This document shows positions 16,624 through 26,927 of a stretch of 64,000 nt of DNA, piece after piece; positions within the stretch are counted from its first letter, which is position 1; each line of letters starts with the position of its first letter. The position numbers and the translations under genes are program-made. The notes beneath the pieces were generated by a model, which was not told where the DNA came from, searched no databases, and saw only the letters and a list, made by a program, of their open reading frames with translations. The stretch covers positions 1-64,000 of the forward strand of contig NZ_LUAW01000014.1 of the NCBI RefSeq assembly GCF_001605895.1, in the 5' to 3' direction. Source of the DNA: Acinetobacter pragensis (GTDB lineage Bacteria; Pseudomonadota; Gammaproteobacteria; Pseudomonadales; Moraxellaceae).

Positions 16624-19600
16624 ATGTATAAACCAACCAAGATCTGGTGTCAGCCCAATATTCCTTCATTATTCAAAATTACAGTACTGGGTTCAGCGTT
16701 AGCTGCCCTAGGCTTAACGGGCTGTTCATCATCGTCAAGCACGACACAGGCGTCAAAGTCGAAAATGGTTGGTTCATCAGGCTATTTAGATGCCAATAGC
16801 CTAGATGGTTTGGAAGATCTGCTCTCTGCAACAGACATGCGCGCAGTTGAAGGCGACCGTCTGCAAGTATTAAAGCATGGTGATGTGTGGAAACGCATGA
16901 CCGTTGGCTTCAAAATGGATTTAAACCATTGGGATACCCGTATTGAGGCGCAAAGGGGCTGGTTTGCATCACGTCAGCCGTATATAGACCGCCTGAGCGC
17001 GCGTGCATCACGCTATCTATACCACACTGTTAAAGAAGCGGAACGCCGCGGCATGCCGACCGAGCTGGCGCTGCTTCCTGTGATTGAAAGCTCGTATGAC
17101 CCAGCGGCGACTTCGAGCGCTGCTGCGGCAGGATTATGGCAGTTCATTCCGAGTACAGGGCGCATTTACGGTTTAAAGCAAACCAGCATGTATGATGGCC
17201 GCCGAGATGTTGTGGAATCGACCCGTGCAGCCTATGAGTTTTTGGGCGGCCTATATAATCAATTCGGTTCTTGGGAATTGGCGCTGGCGGCTTATAACGC
17301 AGGGCCGGGCCGTATTCAGCAAGCGATTAACCGCAATAAGGCAGCAGGTCTGCCGACTGATTACTGGTCTTTAAAACTGCCGCAGGAAACCATGAATTAT
17401 GTGCCGCGGTTTTTGGCTGTAGCGCAGATTATTAAGAGTCCCGGGCAGTATGGTGTCAGCCTGCCGCCAATCGCCAACCGCCCGCACTTTCGTGAAGTGA
17501 TGGTTGGGCCGGCAAACTTAAATGAAGTCTCATCAATTACGGGTTTAAGCCGTTCGGAACTTTATGCCCTAAATCCAGGGCACCGCGGTGAAGTGATTGA
17601 TACTTCCAGCCCGATGAAAATTTTAATTCCTGCCGATATCAGCCCATCTGTGGATGAAAAGCTGAAAAAAATGAAATCCAGCTCGGGCGGCTATTGGGCA
17701 GGCGGCTTAAGCCAGAATTTACCGCAGAATAACGTGACCATTGCACCGTCGCGCGCAACGCCGCCGACCTTAAATACCAAGGTCATTACGCCGGCTAAAT
17801 CTGCGCCGCCAGTTATTGTCTCCGCAAAACCCGCTGTGCCTGCAGTGACTGCATCTGTACCAGTGACAGCCAGTTCTACGGCATTAGGCCGTCCGCAGGC
17901 CAAAACACCGCAAGGTTCAGCCGCTTTGGCCGCTTTTGCTTCCGGTACCGATATACCAAGCGCACCGCGTATTCCAGTTGCTGTTTCTCCTGCTGCGCCG
18001 TCAAAAAGAGTTTCAGCAGAACCTGCACTGACAGCCAAAGAGCGTGAGCAGATTATGGCGGCCATTCAGGCGGAAGGTGCAACGAAAACGGTTGATGAAG
18101 TGCTGAAACCTGTCGCAAGCAAAGCAGAGCAGGATGAAGTCGTTCAGGAGCTGACAGCGTTAGCGCCTAAAGGTACAGAAATCGTAGACCCTTATGACGG
18201 CAAAATTAAGCTGACAGCGATTCAAACCAGTCAATCCATTGCCGAACAGCAGGGCAAAGAGCTGACGAAAGGTTTCGCCTATCCGAAAGGGGTTGCGGAA
18301 AGCACCCGTCCAGATTCGGACGAAGCGAAACGGAATCAGGGCAAAAACATTATCAAAACAGACTCGGAAGTGGTGGTGGTTGCGCCGAAAGGCAAACGCA
18401 GCACCTACACGGTTCAGTCTGGTGATACGCTTGCTGTGATTGCCATGAAAAATGGCGTGAACTGGCGGGATGTCGCAAAATGGAACCAGATGGATGCCGA
18501 TTCTAAGCTGTTTGTCGGAACTACTATTTATTTGTATGATGCGAAACCTGCCGCGCAGCAAGAAGAATCCAAGTCTAAAGCGCAGCCTGAAACCTATGTG
18601 GTTAAAGCCAATGACAGCTTAACAGGGGTGGCTGGCCAATTTGGCTTATCGGTGAAGCAGCTGGCTGATTTTAATAATATCAGCACCACAAGCGGCCTGT
18701 TTGTGGGGCAGAAACTGTCTTTAAAAGAAACCGCGGCCTCTAAAGCTAAGCTTGAAGTAGAGAGTAAAAAAGCGGAAGCTGAGAAAAAAGCGCTTAAAGT
18801 GCAAACGAAGCCTTATAGTGTGAAACGCGGTGAATATCTGAAGCTGATTGCAGACCGATATGCGCTGTCGAATCAAGAGTTAGCTGATCTTACAGCAGGT
18901 TTAACTGCATCCAGCAGCCTCATGGCGGGTCAAAAAATCAATGTGCCATTGAATGAAGTGAACGAAAGCGCTTCATCTGCAAATGCATCGTTGAATAAAA
19001 AGCAGGAAGAAGTAAAAACCTCAGCGTCTAATGTGAAATATGAGGCGAAAGCGGAAACCGGCTACAAGACAGAAAGCTATACGGTACAGCGCGGCGATAC
19101 GCTGTACAGTATTGCAGCGCAATCTAAAATGGCCATGACTGAATTGGCTGATTTAAATAATCTTCAGGCGAGCAATGGCTTGCGTGCAGGCCAAGTGCTG
19201 AAAATCCCGGCTTCTGCGGCGGTGCCGGATCAATATACGGTTCAATCGGGCGATACCTTGTCGGGCATTGCCAGCCGTTATAATTTAGGCATGGACTACA
19301 TTGCCAATGTGAACGGTATTAACCGCAATACAGGCTTGCGTGTAGGGCAAAAACTCCAGCTGACTAGTGATGCGCCGGAAGATAAACCAGAAGTGAAAGC
19401 TTCAGTGAAGGCAGAGGCTAAAACTGTATCTAAAAATGATAAATCTGCTGCGGGCTTAATGCCGGATACGCATACAGTGAAATCGGGTGAAACGCTGACT
19501 TCAATTGCGCAAAAGTACAAACTGCAGCTGGCTTATTTGGCTGACTTGAATGATTTGAGCCGAACGAGCACTGTCCGTATTGGCCAAAAGCTCAAGATTA

Positions 19601-19962
19601 CAGGCGATCTGCCGGAAATTGAAAAAACGGCAGCGGCGGCTAAATCTGCGCCAGTAAGTGCGCGCAGTACAGAAAGCTATACCGTAAAATCCGGTGAGTC
19701 GCTGAACTCAATTGCCAGCCGTACCGGCTTGAGCGTAGCGGAATTGGTAGACATGAATAATCTCAGCGCGCGAGCAGGTTTGCGTGTGGGGCAGAAAATT
19801 CAGCTGCCAAAAACAGTCGCTGAATACCGCATTAAGCGCGGGGACACACTGATTGGTTTAGCCAGCCGTTATGGCATGGACAGCAGTACTTTGGCCGAAT
19901 TAAACAATCTTCAGCCTTCTGCTCAGCTGCGTATTGGTGAAGTGATTAAAGTCCCGAACTAG
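16624..19962 (+). CDS. mltD: Membrane-bound lytic transglycosylase MltD with many LysM domains
   Basis: A 1112-residue lipoprotein (lipobox LTGC, Cys34) with a family 1 lytic transglycosylase domain around residues 110-270. The catalytic Glu is E155 in VIESSYDPAATSSAAAAGLW, followed by GLWQFIPSTG and AYNAGPGRI. A degenerate LysM-like segment follows near residue 300. A Pro/Ala-rich linker is next, then eight LysM repeats from ~593 to the C terminus, each with a TVxSGDTL-like start and GLRVGQxL-like end. E. coli MltD is about 450 residues with two LysM. The enzyme cleaves peptidoglycan to 1,6-anhydromuropeptides. It lies 24 bp before the ABC transporter genes. The ATG at 16624 is preferred to a TTG five codons earlier. 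Confidence 0.93.
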   Translation: MYKPTKIWCQPNIPSLFKITVLGSALAALGLTGCSSSSSTTQASKSKMVGSSGYLDANSLDGLEDLLSATDMRAVEGDRLQVLKHGDVWKRMTVGFKMDLNHWDTRIEAQRGWFASRQPYIDRLSARASRYLYHTVKEAERRGMPTELALLPVIESSYDPAATSSAAAAGLWQFIPSTGRIYGLKQTSMYDGRRDVVESTRAAYEFLGGLYNQFGSWELALAAYNAGPGRIQQAINRNKAAGLPTDYWSLKLPQETMNYVPRFLAVAQIIKSPGQYGVSLPPIANRPHFREVMVGPANLNEVSSITGLSRSELYALNPGHRGEVIDTSSPMKILIPADISPSVDEKLKKMKSSSGGYWAGGLSQNLPQNNVTIAPSRATPPTLNTKVITPAKSAPPVIVSAKPAVPAVTASVPVTASSTALGRPQAKTPQGSAALAAFASGTDIPSAPRIPVAVSPAAPSKRVSAEPALTAKEREQIMAAIQAEGATKTVDEVLKPVASKAEQDEVVQELTALAPKGTEIVDPYDGKIKLTAIQTSQSIAEQQGKELTKGFAYPKGVAESTRPDSDEAKRNQGKNIIKTDSEVVVVAPKGKRSTYTVQSGDTLAVIAMKNGVNWRDVAKWNQMDADSKLFVGTTIYLYDAKPAAQQEESKSKAQPETYVVKANDSLTGVAGQFGLSVKQLADFNNISTTSGLFVGQKLSLKETAASKAKLEVESKKAEAEKKALKVQTKPYSVKRGEYLKLIADRYALSNQELADLTAGLTASSSLMAGQKINVPLNEVNESASSANASLNKKQEEVKTSASNVKYEAKAETGYKTESYTVQRGDTLYSIAAQSKMAMTELADLNNLQASNGLRAGQVLKIPASAAVPDQYTVQSGDTLSGIASRYNLGMDYIANVNGINRNTGLRVGQKLQLTSDAPEDKPEVKASVKAEAKTVSKNDKSAAGLMPDTHTVKSGETLTSIAQKYKLQLAYLADLNDLSRTSTVRIGQKLKITGDLPEIEKTAAAAKSAPVSARSTESYTVKSGESLNSIASRTGLSVAELVDMNNLSARAGLRVGQKIQLPKTVAEYRIKRGDTLIGLASRYGMDSSTLAELNNLQPSAQLRIGEVIKVPN

Positions 19963-19986
19963 CATCAAGCCGCAGCAGGGAGCCGC

Positions 19987-21831
19987 GTGAATATTTTATT
20001 AGCGAAGATTAATCCTTATCTGCTGGCTTTCGGGTCAGTTGCTTTATCGCAAGGGGCATGGGCGGCGCTGCAGACGACGCCTTTTATTGCAATACACAGC
20101 GCGCCGAAATATGCCTCTATGGCAGTGATGCCGTATGCCAATATTAAAGCGCCGAAAGGCGGTTATCTCAGTACCGCCAGCAATGGCACTTTTGATAATC
20201 TGAACAGCATGAACGGCAAAGGCAGTTCCGTAGATGGCGTGAATTTTCTCTTCGATTCATTGATGAGCAGTTCCTTGGATGAACCTGGGGTCATGTACCC
20301 GCTGCTGGCGTCCAGCGTGACCTTTGATCCGCATAAAACCGCTTATGTGATTTTCCATTTGAATCCTGAAGCAAAGTTCAGTGACGGTTCACCGGTGACA
20401 GCCATTGATGTGAAGTTCAGCTTTGATGCCTATCAGACGAAATCGAATCCGGGCCTGCAGATGTATTTGGCCGATCTGGCTAAGACTGAAGTGCTGTCCA
20501 AATATCAGGTCAAAATGAGCTTCAAATCGGACAACAATGCAGAAATGCCGCTGATTTTGTCGCAGCTGCCGATTTATTCTAAAAAAGATTGGGCCAAAAA
20601 GGATTTTACTCGCGTCACTTTGCAGCCCATTTTAGGTTCTGGCCCTTATTTAATAGAGCGTATCGATGCCGGACGAAGCGTCAGCTATAAGCGCAACCCG
20701 AATTATTGGGGCAAAAATTTGCCGGTAAACCGCGGGCGCTACAATTTTGACCGGCTGAAATATGTCTATTACCGCAGTTTGGATATTGCGTTTGAAGGCT
20801 TTAAGTCGGGGCAGTACACCCTGCATGAAGAATATACAGCCCGAAAATGGGTAACTGAATATAACTTTCCCGCCGTAAAGGCGGGCATGGTGGTGAAATA
20901 CCGTTTTAGGCACAGCAATCCTATTGCGACACAAAGCTTCGTATTCAATACGCGCCGCAATCCGTTTCAGGACATCCGCCTGCGTCAGGCGCTCATCTAC
21001 GCTTATGACTTTGAATGGCAAAACAAGGCGCTGTTTTATGGCCAATACAGCCGTTTGCAAAGCTATTTTGCCAACAGCGAGTTAGAGGCGAAAGGTGTCC
21101 CGTCTGCACAAGAGCTGGCGGTACTGAAACCGCTGCTGGCAAAATTAGATCCGATTCAGCGCGCGGGTGTATTGAAAAACTGGACATATCCAGTTTCAGA
21201 TGCCAGCGGCTTTAACCGCGGCAATTTGCTTACTGCGCGCCGGCTGCTGCTGAATGCGGGCTATCGCTACAAAAATGGCCAGCTGATGGACAAGAAGGGT
21301 CAGCCGATTCAAATAGAATTTCTGATTCATCAGGAAGGCCTGCAGCGCACTTTAATGCCTTTTGTTCGTAACATGAAGCGTCTAGGCATACAGGTGAATG
21401 TGCGTCAGGTTGATGTGCCGCAATATATAGAGCGGATGCGCAGCAAAGATTTTGATATGACGACGAATGTCATGCCGCAGTCTTTAAGCCCAGGCAATGA
21501 GCAGGCGCAATTCTGGGGCAGCGCTTCAGCCGATCAGGATGGCAACTACAACTATGCGGGAATTAAGAGCCCTGCTGTGGATGCTGTGGTGCAGCAGATT
21601 ATCCGCGCACCTGACCGTCAAGCCTTGGTGATCAATACCCGCGCTTTAGACCGCCTGCTGCGTGCGGGCTATTATCAAATTCCAACCTACGGCAAAGGGG
21701 AGAACTGGCTGGCTTATTGGAATATGTATAAACAGCCGGCCGTCAAGCCAAAACTTTCTGTCGGTCTGGATTACTGGTGGAGTGACCCGGCTCAAGCGCA
21801 GAAAGTTGCCAATTATTTGCGTAAGCAATAA
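19987..21831 (+). CDS. Periplasmic solute-binding protein of a YejA/Npp-type peptide ABC transporter
   Basis: A 614-residue family 5 extracellular binding protein with a signal peptide ending near AQGAWA. It has the class signatures of YejA: AKFSDGSPVTAIDVKFSFDA, GSGPYLIERIDAGRSVSYKRN, and NTRRNPFQDIRLRQAL. YejA homologues bind microcin C and peptidyl-nucleoside antibiotics; related YepA proteins bind anhydromuropeptides. The start is GTG with AGGGAG 5 bp upstream. Only one binding protein is present, whereas I recall the Pseudomonas npp cluster carrying two. Ligand cannot be read from sequence. Confidence 0.9.
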   Translation: MNILLAKINPYLLAFGSVALSQGAWAALQTTPFIAIHSAPKYASMAVMPYANIKAPKGGYLSTASNGTFDNLNSMNGKGSSVDGVNFLFDSLMSSSLDEPGVMYPLLASSVTFDPHKTAYVIFHLNPEAKFSDGSPVTAIDVKFSFDAYQTKSNPGLQMYLADLAKTEVLSKYQVKMSFKSDNNAEMPLILSQLPIYSKKDWAKKDFTRVTLQPILGSGPYLIERIDAGRSVSYKRNPNYWGKNLPVNRGRYNFDRLKYVYYRSLDIAFEGFKSGQYTLHEEYTARKWVTEYNFPAVKAGMVVKYRFRHSNPIATQSFVFNTRRNPFQDIRLRQALIYAYDFEWQNKALFYGQYSRLQSYFANSELEAKGVPSAQELAVLKPLLAKLDPIQRAGVLKNWTYPVSDASGFNRGNLLTARRLLLNAGYRYKNGQLMDKKGQPIQIEFLIHQEGLQRTLMPFVRNMKRLGIQVNVRQVDVPQYIERMRSKDFDMTTNVMPQSLSPGNEQAQFWGSASADQDGNYNYAGIKSPAVDAVVQQIIRAPDRQALVINTRALDRLLRAGYYQIPTYGKGENWLAYWNMYKQPAVKPKLSVGLDYWWSDPAQAQKVANYLRKQ

Positions 21832-21855
21832 GCCCGAAGCAAAAGGATAAAAATT

Positions 21856-22923
21856 ATGGGCACATATATTTTAAAACGGCTGCTGCTGATTATCCCGACG
21901 CTGCTGGCGATTTTGCTGATTAACTTTGTGGTGATTCAGATAGCGCCCGGCGGGCCAGTTGAGCAAGCGATTCAGCAGGCCGAGAGCTTTCAGGGTATGG
22001 GAACTGCCGGCGGCGGAGAAACAGCGCAAGGCGGCAGCAAATACCAAGGCGCTAAAGGCCTAAGCGAAGACATGGTGAAGAAAATTGAGGCGCAATACGG
22101 TTTTGATCAGCCTGCATACCAGCGTTTTTGGCAAATGCTGAAAGGCTATGCCGCCTTGGATTTTGGCACCAGTTTCTTTAAAGATAAGCCTGTCACTCAA
22201 CTGCTATGGGAAAAGCTGCCGGTATCTTTGTCTTTGGGGCTCTGGAGCACCTTGCTGATTTATCTGGTGTCTATTCCCTTGGGCATTAAAAAAGCCCGCC
22301 ATCATGGTTTGCTGTTTGATAAGGCGACTTCATTGCTGCTAGCTGTGGGCTACGCCATTCCGGCCTTTGCTTTTGCTATTTTACTGATTGTATTTTTTGC
22401 CGGCGGATCATATTTTCAATGGTTTCCGCTGCAGGGCTTGGTGTCGGAAAATTTTGCCGAGCTGAGCGTGCTTGGAAAAATTGCCGATTATTTCTGGCAC
22501 ATGACATTGCCGCTGCTGGCAATGGTCATTGGCGGTTTTGCAGGTCTGACCTACTTAACCAAATATTCTTTTATGGAAGAATTGAACAAGCAGTATGTGC
22601 TGGCGGCGCGTTCTAAAGGGCTGACAGAATCAAGGGTGCTGTATGGCCATGTCTTCCGCAATGCCATGCTGATTGTGATTGCCGGCTTGCCGGAAGCCTT
22701 GATAGGCATTTTCTTTGTCGGCAATTTATTCATTGAAATTATTTTTAACTTAGATGGTTTAGGGCTGCTGGGTTTTGAAGCCATTGTGCAGCGGGATTAT
22801 CCAGTTATTTTCGGGACTTTATTTATATTTACGCTGCTGGGATTGATTCTGCGCCTTATCAGTGATGTGCTGTATCAGGTGATTGATCCGCGGATTAACT
22901 TTGAATCACGGGGAGCAAAATAA
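21856..22923 (+). CDS. yejB: Peptide ABC transporter permease, YejB type
   Basis: A 355-residue inner-membrane permease with about six membrane helices. A large periplasmic segment after the first helix is typical of YejB and contains the Gly/Gln-rich stretch GMGTAGGGETAQGG. The EAA loop that contacts the ATPase is AARSKGLTESRVLYGHVFRNAML around residues 250-270. It follows the binding protein by 24 bp and overlaps yejE by one base (TAATG). Confidence 0.92.
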   Translation: MGTYILKRLLLIIPTLLAILLINFVVIQIAPGGPVEQAIQQAESFQGMGTAGGGETAQGGSKYQGAKGLSEDMVKKIEAQYGFDQPAYQRFWQMLKGYAALDFGTSFFKDKPVTQLLWEKLPVSLSLGLWSTLLIYLVSIPLGIKKARHHGLLFDKATSLLLAVGYAIPAFAFAILLIVFFAGGSYFQWFPLQGLVSENFAELSVLGKIADYFWHMTLPLLAMVIGGFAGLTYLTKYSFMEELNKQYVLAARSKGLTESRVLYGHVFRNAMLIVIAGLPEALIGIFFVGNLFIEIIFNLDGLGLLGFEAIVQRDYPVIFGTLFIFTLLGLILRLISDVLYQVIDPRINFESRGAK

Positions 22924-23936
22924 TGTCCCCCATCATGCAGGCGCGCCTGCAGCGCTTTAAGCAAAATAAGCTTGGCTTTGGCTGCTTTATTCTTTTTGCC
23001 ATTATTTTTGTGCTGTCTATGGGTGCAGAGCTGATTGCCAATGATAAGCCGCTGCTGGTGAAATATGACAGCAGCCTCTATGTTCCAGTCTTTAAACACT
23101 ATCCTGAAACCGCATTTGGCGGCGTATTTGAAACCGAAGCGGATTATAAAGACCCAGCTGTGCGGCAGCTGATTGATGAACATGGCTGGGCGCTGTGGCC
23201 GGTTAATCATTTCTCCTATCAGACGCCCAATTTAGATTTAGCGGTTCCAGTTCCTTCTGCGCCGACAGCGCAAAACTGGCTGGGAACAGATGACCAAGGC
23301 CGTGATGTGCTGGCGCGCATTTTGTATGGTCTGCGGGTTTCGCTGTTGTTCGGTTTTGCCTTAACGCTGGCATCTGCGGTCTTGGGTATTGCAGTGGGCG
23401 CTATTCAAGGCTATTACGGCGGCTGGATTGACCTGATTGGACAGCGTATTTTAGAGGTTTGGGGCGGTCTGCCGATGCTGTTCATGGTCATGATCTTGGT
23501 CAGCATGTTCAATCCAAGTGTCTATTGGCTGTTTGCGATAATGCTGCTGTTTGGCTGGCCTGCTTTGGTGGGGCTGGTTCGGGCGGAGTTTCTGCGGGCG
23601 CGAAATTTTGACTATGTGCGGGCAGCGCGCAGTTTAGGCGTTACAGACCGCGCGATTATTTTCCGCCATATTTTACCCAATGCCGTGAGTTCGAGCCTGT
23701 CCCAGCTTCCATTTATGCTGACAGCGAATATTACCGCGCTGACCGCTTTAGACTTTTTGGGCTATGGTCTGCCGCCCGATGCCGCTTCGCTAGGAGAGCT
23801 GCTGTTGCAGGGTAAAAATAATTTAAATGCGCCGTGGCTGGCGCTTTCAGGATTTTTTACTTTAGCGATTGTACTGTCATTGCTGATTTATATTGGGGAG
23901 GCGGCGCGTGATGCATTCGATCCAAGACGTCAATAA
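22923..23936 (+). CDS. yejE: Peptide ABC transporter permease, YejE type
   Basis: A 337-residue permease. The N-terminal helix (KLGFGCFILFAIIFVLSMGAEL in two parts) is followed by a long periplasmic segment and the motif WLGTDDQGRDVLARILYGLRVSLLFG, characteristic of DppC/OppC/YejE proteins. The EAA loop is VRAARSLGVTDRAIIFRHILPNA. It pairs with YejB to form the channel. Its 3' end overlaps the ATPase gene by 26 bp, and the GGGGAG ribosome-binding site for that gene lies inside this coding sequence. Confidence 0.92.
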   Translation: MSPIMQARLQRFKQNKLGFGCFILFAIIFVLSMGAELIANDKPLLVKYDSSLYVPVFKHYPETAFGGVFETEADYKDPAVRQLIDEHGWALWPVNHFSYQTPNLDLAVPVPSAPTAQNWLGTDDQGRDVLARILYGLRVSLLFGFALTLASAVLGIAVGAIQGYYGGWIDLIGQRILEVWGGLPMLFMVMILVSMFNPSVYWLFAIMLLFGWPALVGLVRAEFLRARNFDYVRAARSLGVTDRAIIFRHILPNAVSSSLSQLPFMLTANITALTALDFLGYGLPPDAASLGELLLQGKNNLNAPWLALSGFFTLAIVLSLLIYIGEAARDAFDPRRQ

Positions 23937-25530
23937 AACATTTACAGAGGCAAAGCTGGAGCCGGCTGCACATACTGTGCTCAGCGTGCATCAGCTGCGG
24001 ATACATGACGGTGATGGGCAGCCGCTGGTGCATGGCCTCAATTTCGAGCTGAACGCTGGGGAAACACTGGCGATTGTCGGTGAAAGCGGTTCAGGAAAAT
24101 CCATCAGCAGCTTGGCTTTGCTGGGGCTGTTGCCGAAGAATTTGCAGGTGACCGGGCAGGCGTTTCTGGGCGGTCAAAATCTTATAGGATTGAAGCAGGT
24201 GCAGCTGCGTGAAATTCGTGGTGCAAAAATCGCGATGATTTTTCAGGAGCCCATGACGGCGCTGAATCCGCTGCACCGAGTAGAAAAAATCATTGGTGAA
24301 AGCCTGCTGCTGCGCGGGCAGTCTAAAGCGCAAACCCGTGAACGGGTGATTCAGCTGCTGCAGGATGTCGGCATTCCAGAGCCGGAAGATAAGCTGAAAC
24401 GCTATCCGCATGAGCTGTCTGGCGGTCAGCGCCAGCGGGTGATGATTGCTATGGCATTGGCTTTAGATCCGGACATTTTAATTGCTGATGAACCGACAAC
24501 GGCTTTAGATGTAACACTGCAAGCGCAAATCCTGCAGCTGCTGAAATCGCTGCAGCAAAGCCGAAAAATGGCCATGATCCTGATCAGCCATGACCTGAAT
24601 TTGGTGCGGAAATATGCCGATCAGGTGATTGTGATGAGCCAAGGCGCAGCTGTCGAGCAAGGCGGCGTGCAGCAGATTTTTGATGCGCCTGAGCAAGCTT
24701 ATACACGTGATTTGCTCAATCATGATTTTGGTGAGGCGCTAAAGCTGCCCAGTCAGCCAGTATTGCTGGAATTGTCTAATGTCGGCGTGAAGTTTCCGAT
24801 CAAGCACGGCCTGCTGAATCGGGTCAAAGATTATTTTGTGGCGGTAGAGCCTTTAAGCATCGCGCTGCAGCAGGGGCAGTCCATTGGTGTGGTGGGAGAA
24901 AGCGGTTCGGGTAAAAGCTCACTGGCTTTGGCGGTATCACGCTTAATTGACAGTGAAGGGCAGATTCTATTGCAAGGGCAGGACTTGAACCGGCTGAACG
25001 AAAATCAGCTGCGTCCTTTGCGCAGCAGTTTTCAAATTGTGTTTCAAGATCCGTTCAGCAGCTTAAATCCGCGCCTAAATGTGGAGCAGACCATTGGTGA
25101 AGGCTTGGAGCTGCAAAAGATGCCTCAATCCGATATTCAGAAAAAAATTGATGAAGCGTTGAAAACAGTCGAGCTGCCAGCCGCGTTTAAGCAGCGCTAC
25201 CCGCATGAGCTTTCAGGCGGACAGCGTCAGCGTATTGCATTGGCCCGGGCTTTGGTGCTGCAGCCAAAAGTATTGATTTTGGATGAGCCGACTTCCGCTT
25301 TGGACAGGACAACCCAGCGCGCCATTGTGCGCCTGCTGCGCCGCCTGCAGCAGGAATACGGTATGAGTTATCTGTTTATCAGCCATGACCTGCAGGTGGT
25401 GAAAGCGCTGTGTCAAAAGGTGCTGGTGCTGCGGCATGCGCAAGTCATGGAATTTCAGGACACGCCTGAGCTGTTTGCTCATCCGCAAACGGAATATACA
25501 CAGAGGCTGATTGAAGCCAGTCAGTATTAA
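23911..25530 (+). CDS. yejF: Duplicated ATP-binding subunit, YejF type
   Basis: A ~539-residue protein with two complete ABC domains. Walker A is [11 protein letters not shown] near residue 56 and [11 protein letters not shown] near 330. The signature LSGGQRQRV and LSGGQRQRI precedes Walker [11 protein letters not shown] and [11 protein letters not shown]-loops are ISHDLNLV and ISHDLQVV. It energises the YejB/YejE channel. I chose ATG 23911, with GGGGAG 10 bp upstream. A GTG one codon earlier is equally possible. This is the last gene of the mltD-yejABEF run. Confidence 0.93.
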   Translation: MHSIQDVNKTFTEAKLEPAAHTVLSVHQLRIHDGDGQPLVHGLNFELNAGETLAIVGESGSGKSISSLALLGLLPKNLQVTGQAFLGGQNLIGLKQVQLREIRGAKIAMIFQEPMTALNPLHRVEKIIGESLLLRGQSKAQTRERVIQLLQDVGIPEPEDKLKRYPHELSGGQRQRVMIAMALALDPDILIADEPTTALDVTLQAQILQLLKSLQQSRKMAMILISHDLNLVRKYADQVIVMSQGAAVEQGGVQQIFDAPEQAYTRDLLNHDFGEALKLPSQPVLLELSNVGVKFPIKHGLLNRVKDYFVAVEPLSIALQQGQSIGVVGESGSGKSSLALAVSRLIDSEGQILLQGQDLNRLNENQLRPLRSSFQIVFQDPFSSLNPRLNVEQTIGEGLELQKMPQSDIQKKIDEALKTVELPAAFKQRYPHELSGGQRQRIALARALVLQPKVLILDEPTSALDRTTQRAIVRLLRRLQQEYGMSYLFISHDLQVVKALCQKVLVLRHAQVMEFQDTPELFAHPQTEYTQRLIEASQY

Positions 25531-25633
25531 TCTGCTGTAGGATAATTTGACAATATTAATTGTCTATATGCTATTGACGTTGCGCGGAATATGTTTAGAG
25601 TAAAAATACTATTTAAAGAATAATGGAAATGAC

Positions 25634-26878
25634 ATGAGCCATCTTGCAGAACCGATCCAAATACGGAAAACGCAATTTAAAAACCGCATTATTAAAGGCG
25701 CGATGAGTGAAGCGCTGGCCAACGTTCAAGGCCAGCCGAATCATTTGCATTTTGGCCTGTATGAGGCATGGGCAAAAGGCGGTTTAGGCTGTGCAATTAC
25801 TGGCAATGTCATGGTAGATATTCGCGCTAAAAATGAACCGGGTGTGGTTGCGATTGAGTCGGAGCGTGATTTGCCGCTGCTCAAGCAATGGGCGGATTTA
25901 GGAAAAAAATATGGCATGGTGCAGCTGGTGCAGCTGTCGCATCCTGGCCGGCAGTGCCCGAAAGGTTTGAATAAAGAAACGGTTGCGCCGTCTGCTGTCC
26001 CATTCAGCCCGATGCTGGCAACGACTTTCGGTACGCCCCGTGAACTGCGTGAAGAAGAAATTCAAAACATCATCCAGCGCTTTGCCACAGCAGCGGCGGT
26101 ATGTGAAAAAGCGGGTTTTGAAGGTGTGCAGCTGCATGGCGCGCATGGTTATTTAATCAGCCAGTTTTTGTCGCCATTAACCAATCAGCGTCAAGATCAA
26201 TGGGGCGGCTCTATTGAAAACCGTATGCGCTTTCTGTTGGAGGTTTACCAAGCGGTCCGCGCTGTGACATCAGATCAATTCATTATTGCGGTCAAGCTGA
26301 ATTCAGCAGACTTCCAGCGCGGCGGCATCAGTGAAGAAGACGTGGTTACGGTGTTTAAAGCGATTGATGCAGCCGGCATAGACTTGATTGAAATTTCTGG
26401 CGGAACGTATGAAGCTCCTGCCATGGCAGGTGCGAAAGAGGATAAACGCAAAGCATCGACGATTGCCCGCGAAGCCTATTTCTTGGACTTTGCCGATAAA
26501 ATCCGTAAAGAAGTGAATTGCCATTTAATGGTGACAGGCGGCTTCCGTACCGTGCGGGGCATGAATGCTGCGCTGGACAGCGGCGCCTGTGAGTTTGTCG
26601 GCATCGCGCGTCCATTTGCTGTAGAAACGGCATTGGCAGACCGCCTGCTTGCAGGTCAGGATGTGCGTTATGGCGTCAATAAAATTAAAACAGGCATTCC
26701 CATGGTGGATAAAATGGCGATCATGGAAATTATTTGGTATGCCGCGCAATTCAAAGCCATTGGTGAAGGCAGACAGCCGAATCCGAAATTGTCGCCTTTA
26801 AAAGTGTTCTTTAAATATTTAAAAGGCAATTTGACCGCAGTCATTAAGGGCCGGGTCAATTCACGTAAATCGGCTTAA
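25634..26878 (+). CDS. NADH:flavin oxidoreductase, old yellow enzyme family
   Basis: A 414-residue FMN-dependent TIM-barrel reductase. Signatures are NRIIKGAMSEAL near the N terminus, VQLSHPGRQ, HGAHGYLISQFLSP with the paired His of the family, QWGGSIENRMRF, and GGFRT with GIARPF at the phosphate-binding end. The family reduces alpha,beta-unsaturated carbonyls and nitro compounds. Fe-S-binding Cys of the FadH-type are absent, so it is a single-domain OYE. It is monocistronic. A short inverted repeat (GACAAT/ATTGTC, 25549-25564) lies in its upstream region. Confidence 0.9.
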   Translation: MSHLAEPIQIRKTQFKNRIIKGAMSEALANVQGQPNHLHFGLYEAWAKGGLGCAITGNVMVDIRAKNEPGVVAIESERDLPLLKQWADLGKKYGMVQLVQLSHPGRQCPKGLNKETVAPSAVPFSPMLATTFGTPRELREEEIQNIIQRFATAAAVCEKAGFEGVQLHGAHGYLISQFLSPLTNQRQDQWGGSIENRMRFLLEVYQAVRAVTSDQFIIAVKLNSADFQRGGISEEDVVTVFKAIDAAGIDLIEISGGTYEAPAMAGAKEDKRKASTIAREAYFLDFADKIRKEVNCHLMVTGGFRTVRGMNAALDSGACEFVGIARPFAVETALADRLLAGQDVRYGVNKIKTGIPMVDKMAIMEIIWYAAQFKAIGEGRQPNPKLSPLKVFFKYLKGNLTAVIKGRVNSRKSA

Positions 26879-26927
26879 GGCGCAGCGCAATAATTAGAGT
26901 TGAGCTTAGGAATAACTCTATCTGGCA

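Noticed and set aside
19987..25530. Calling the transporter specifically a microcin C importer
   Set aside because: The family handles several ligands, and the sequence alone does not distinguish them. Linkage to mltD points elsewhere.
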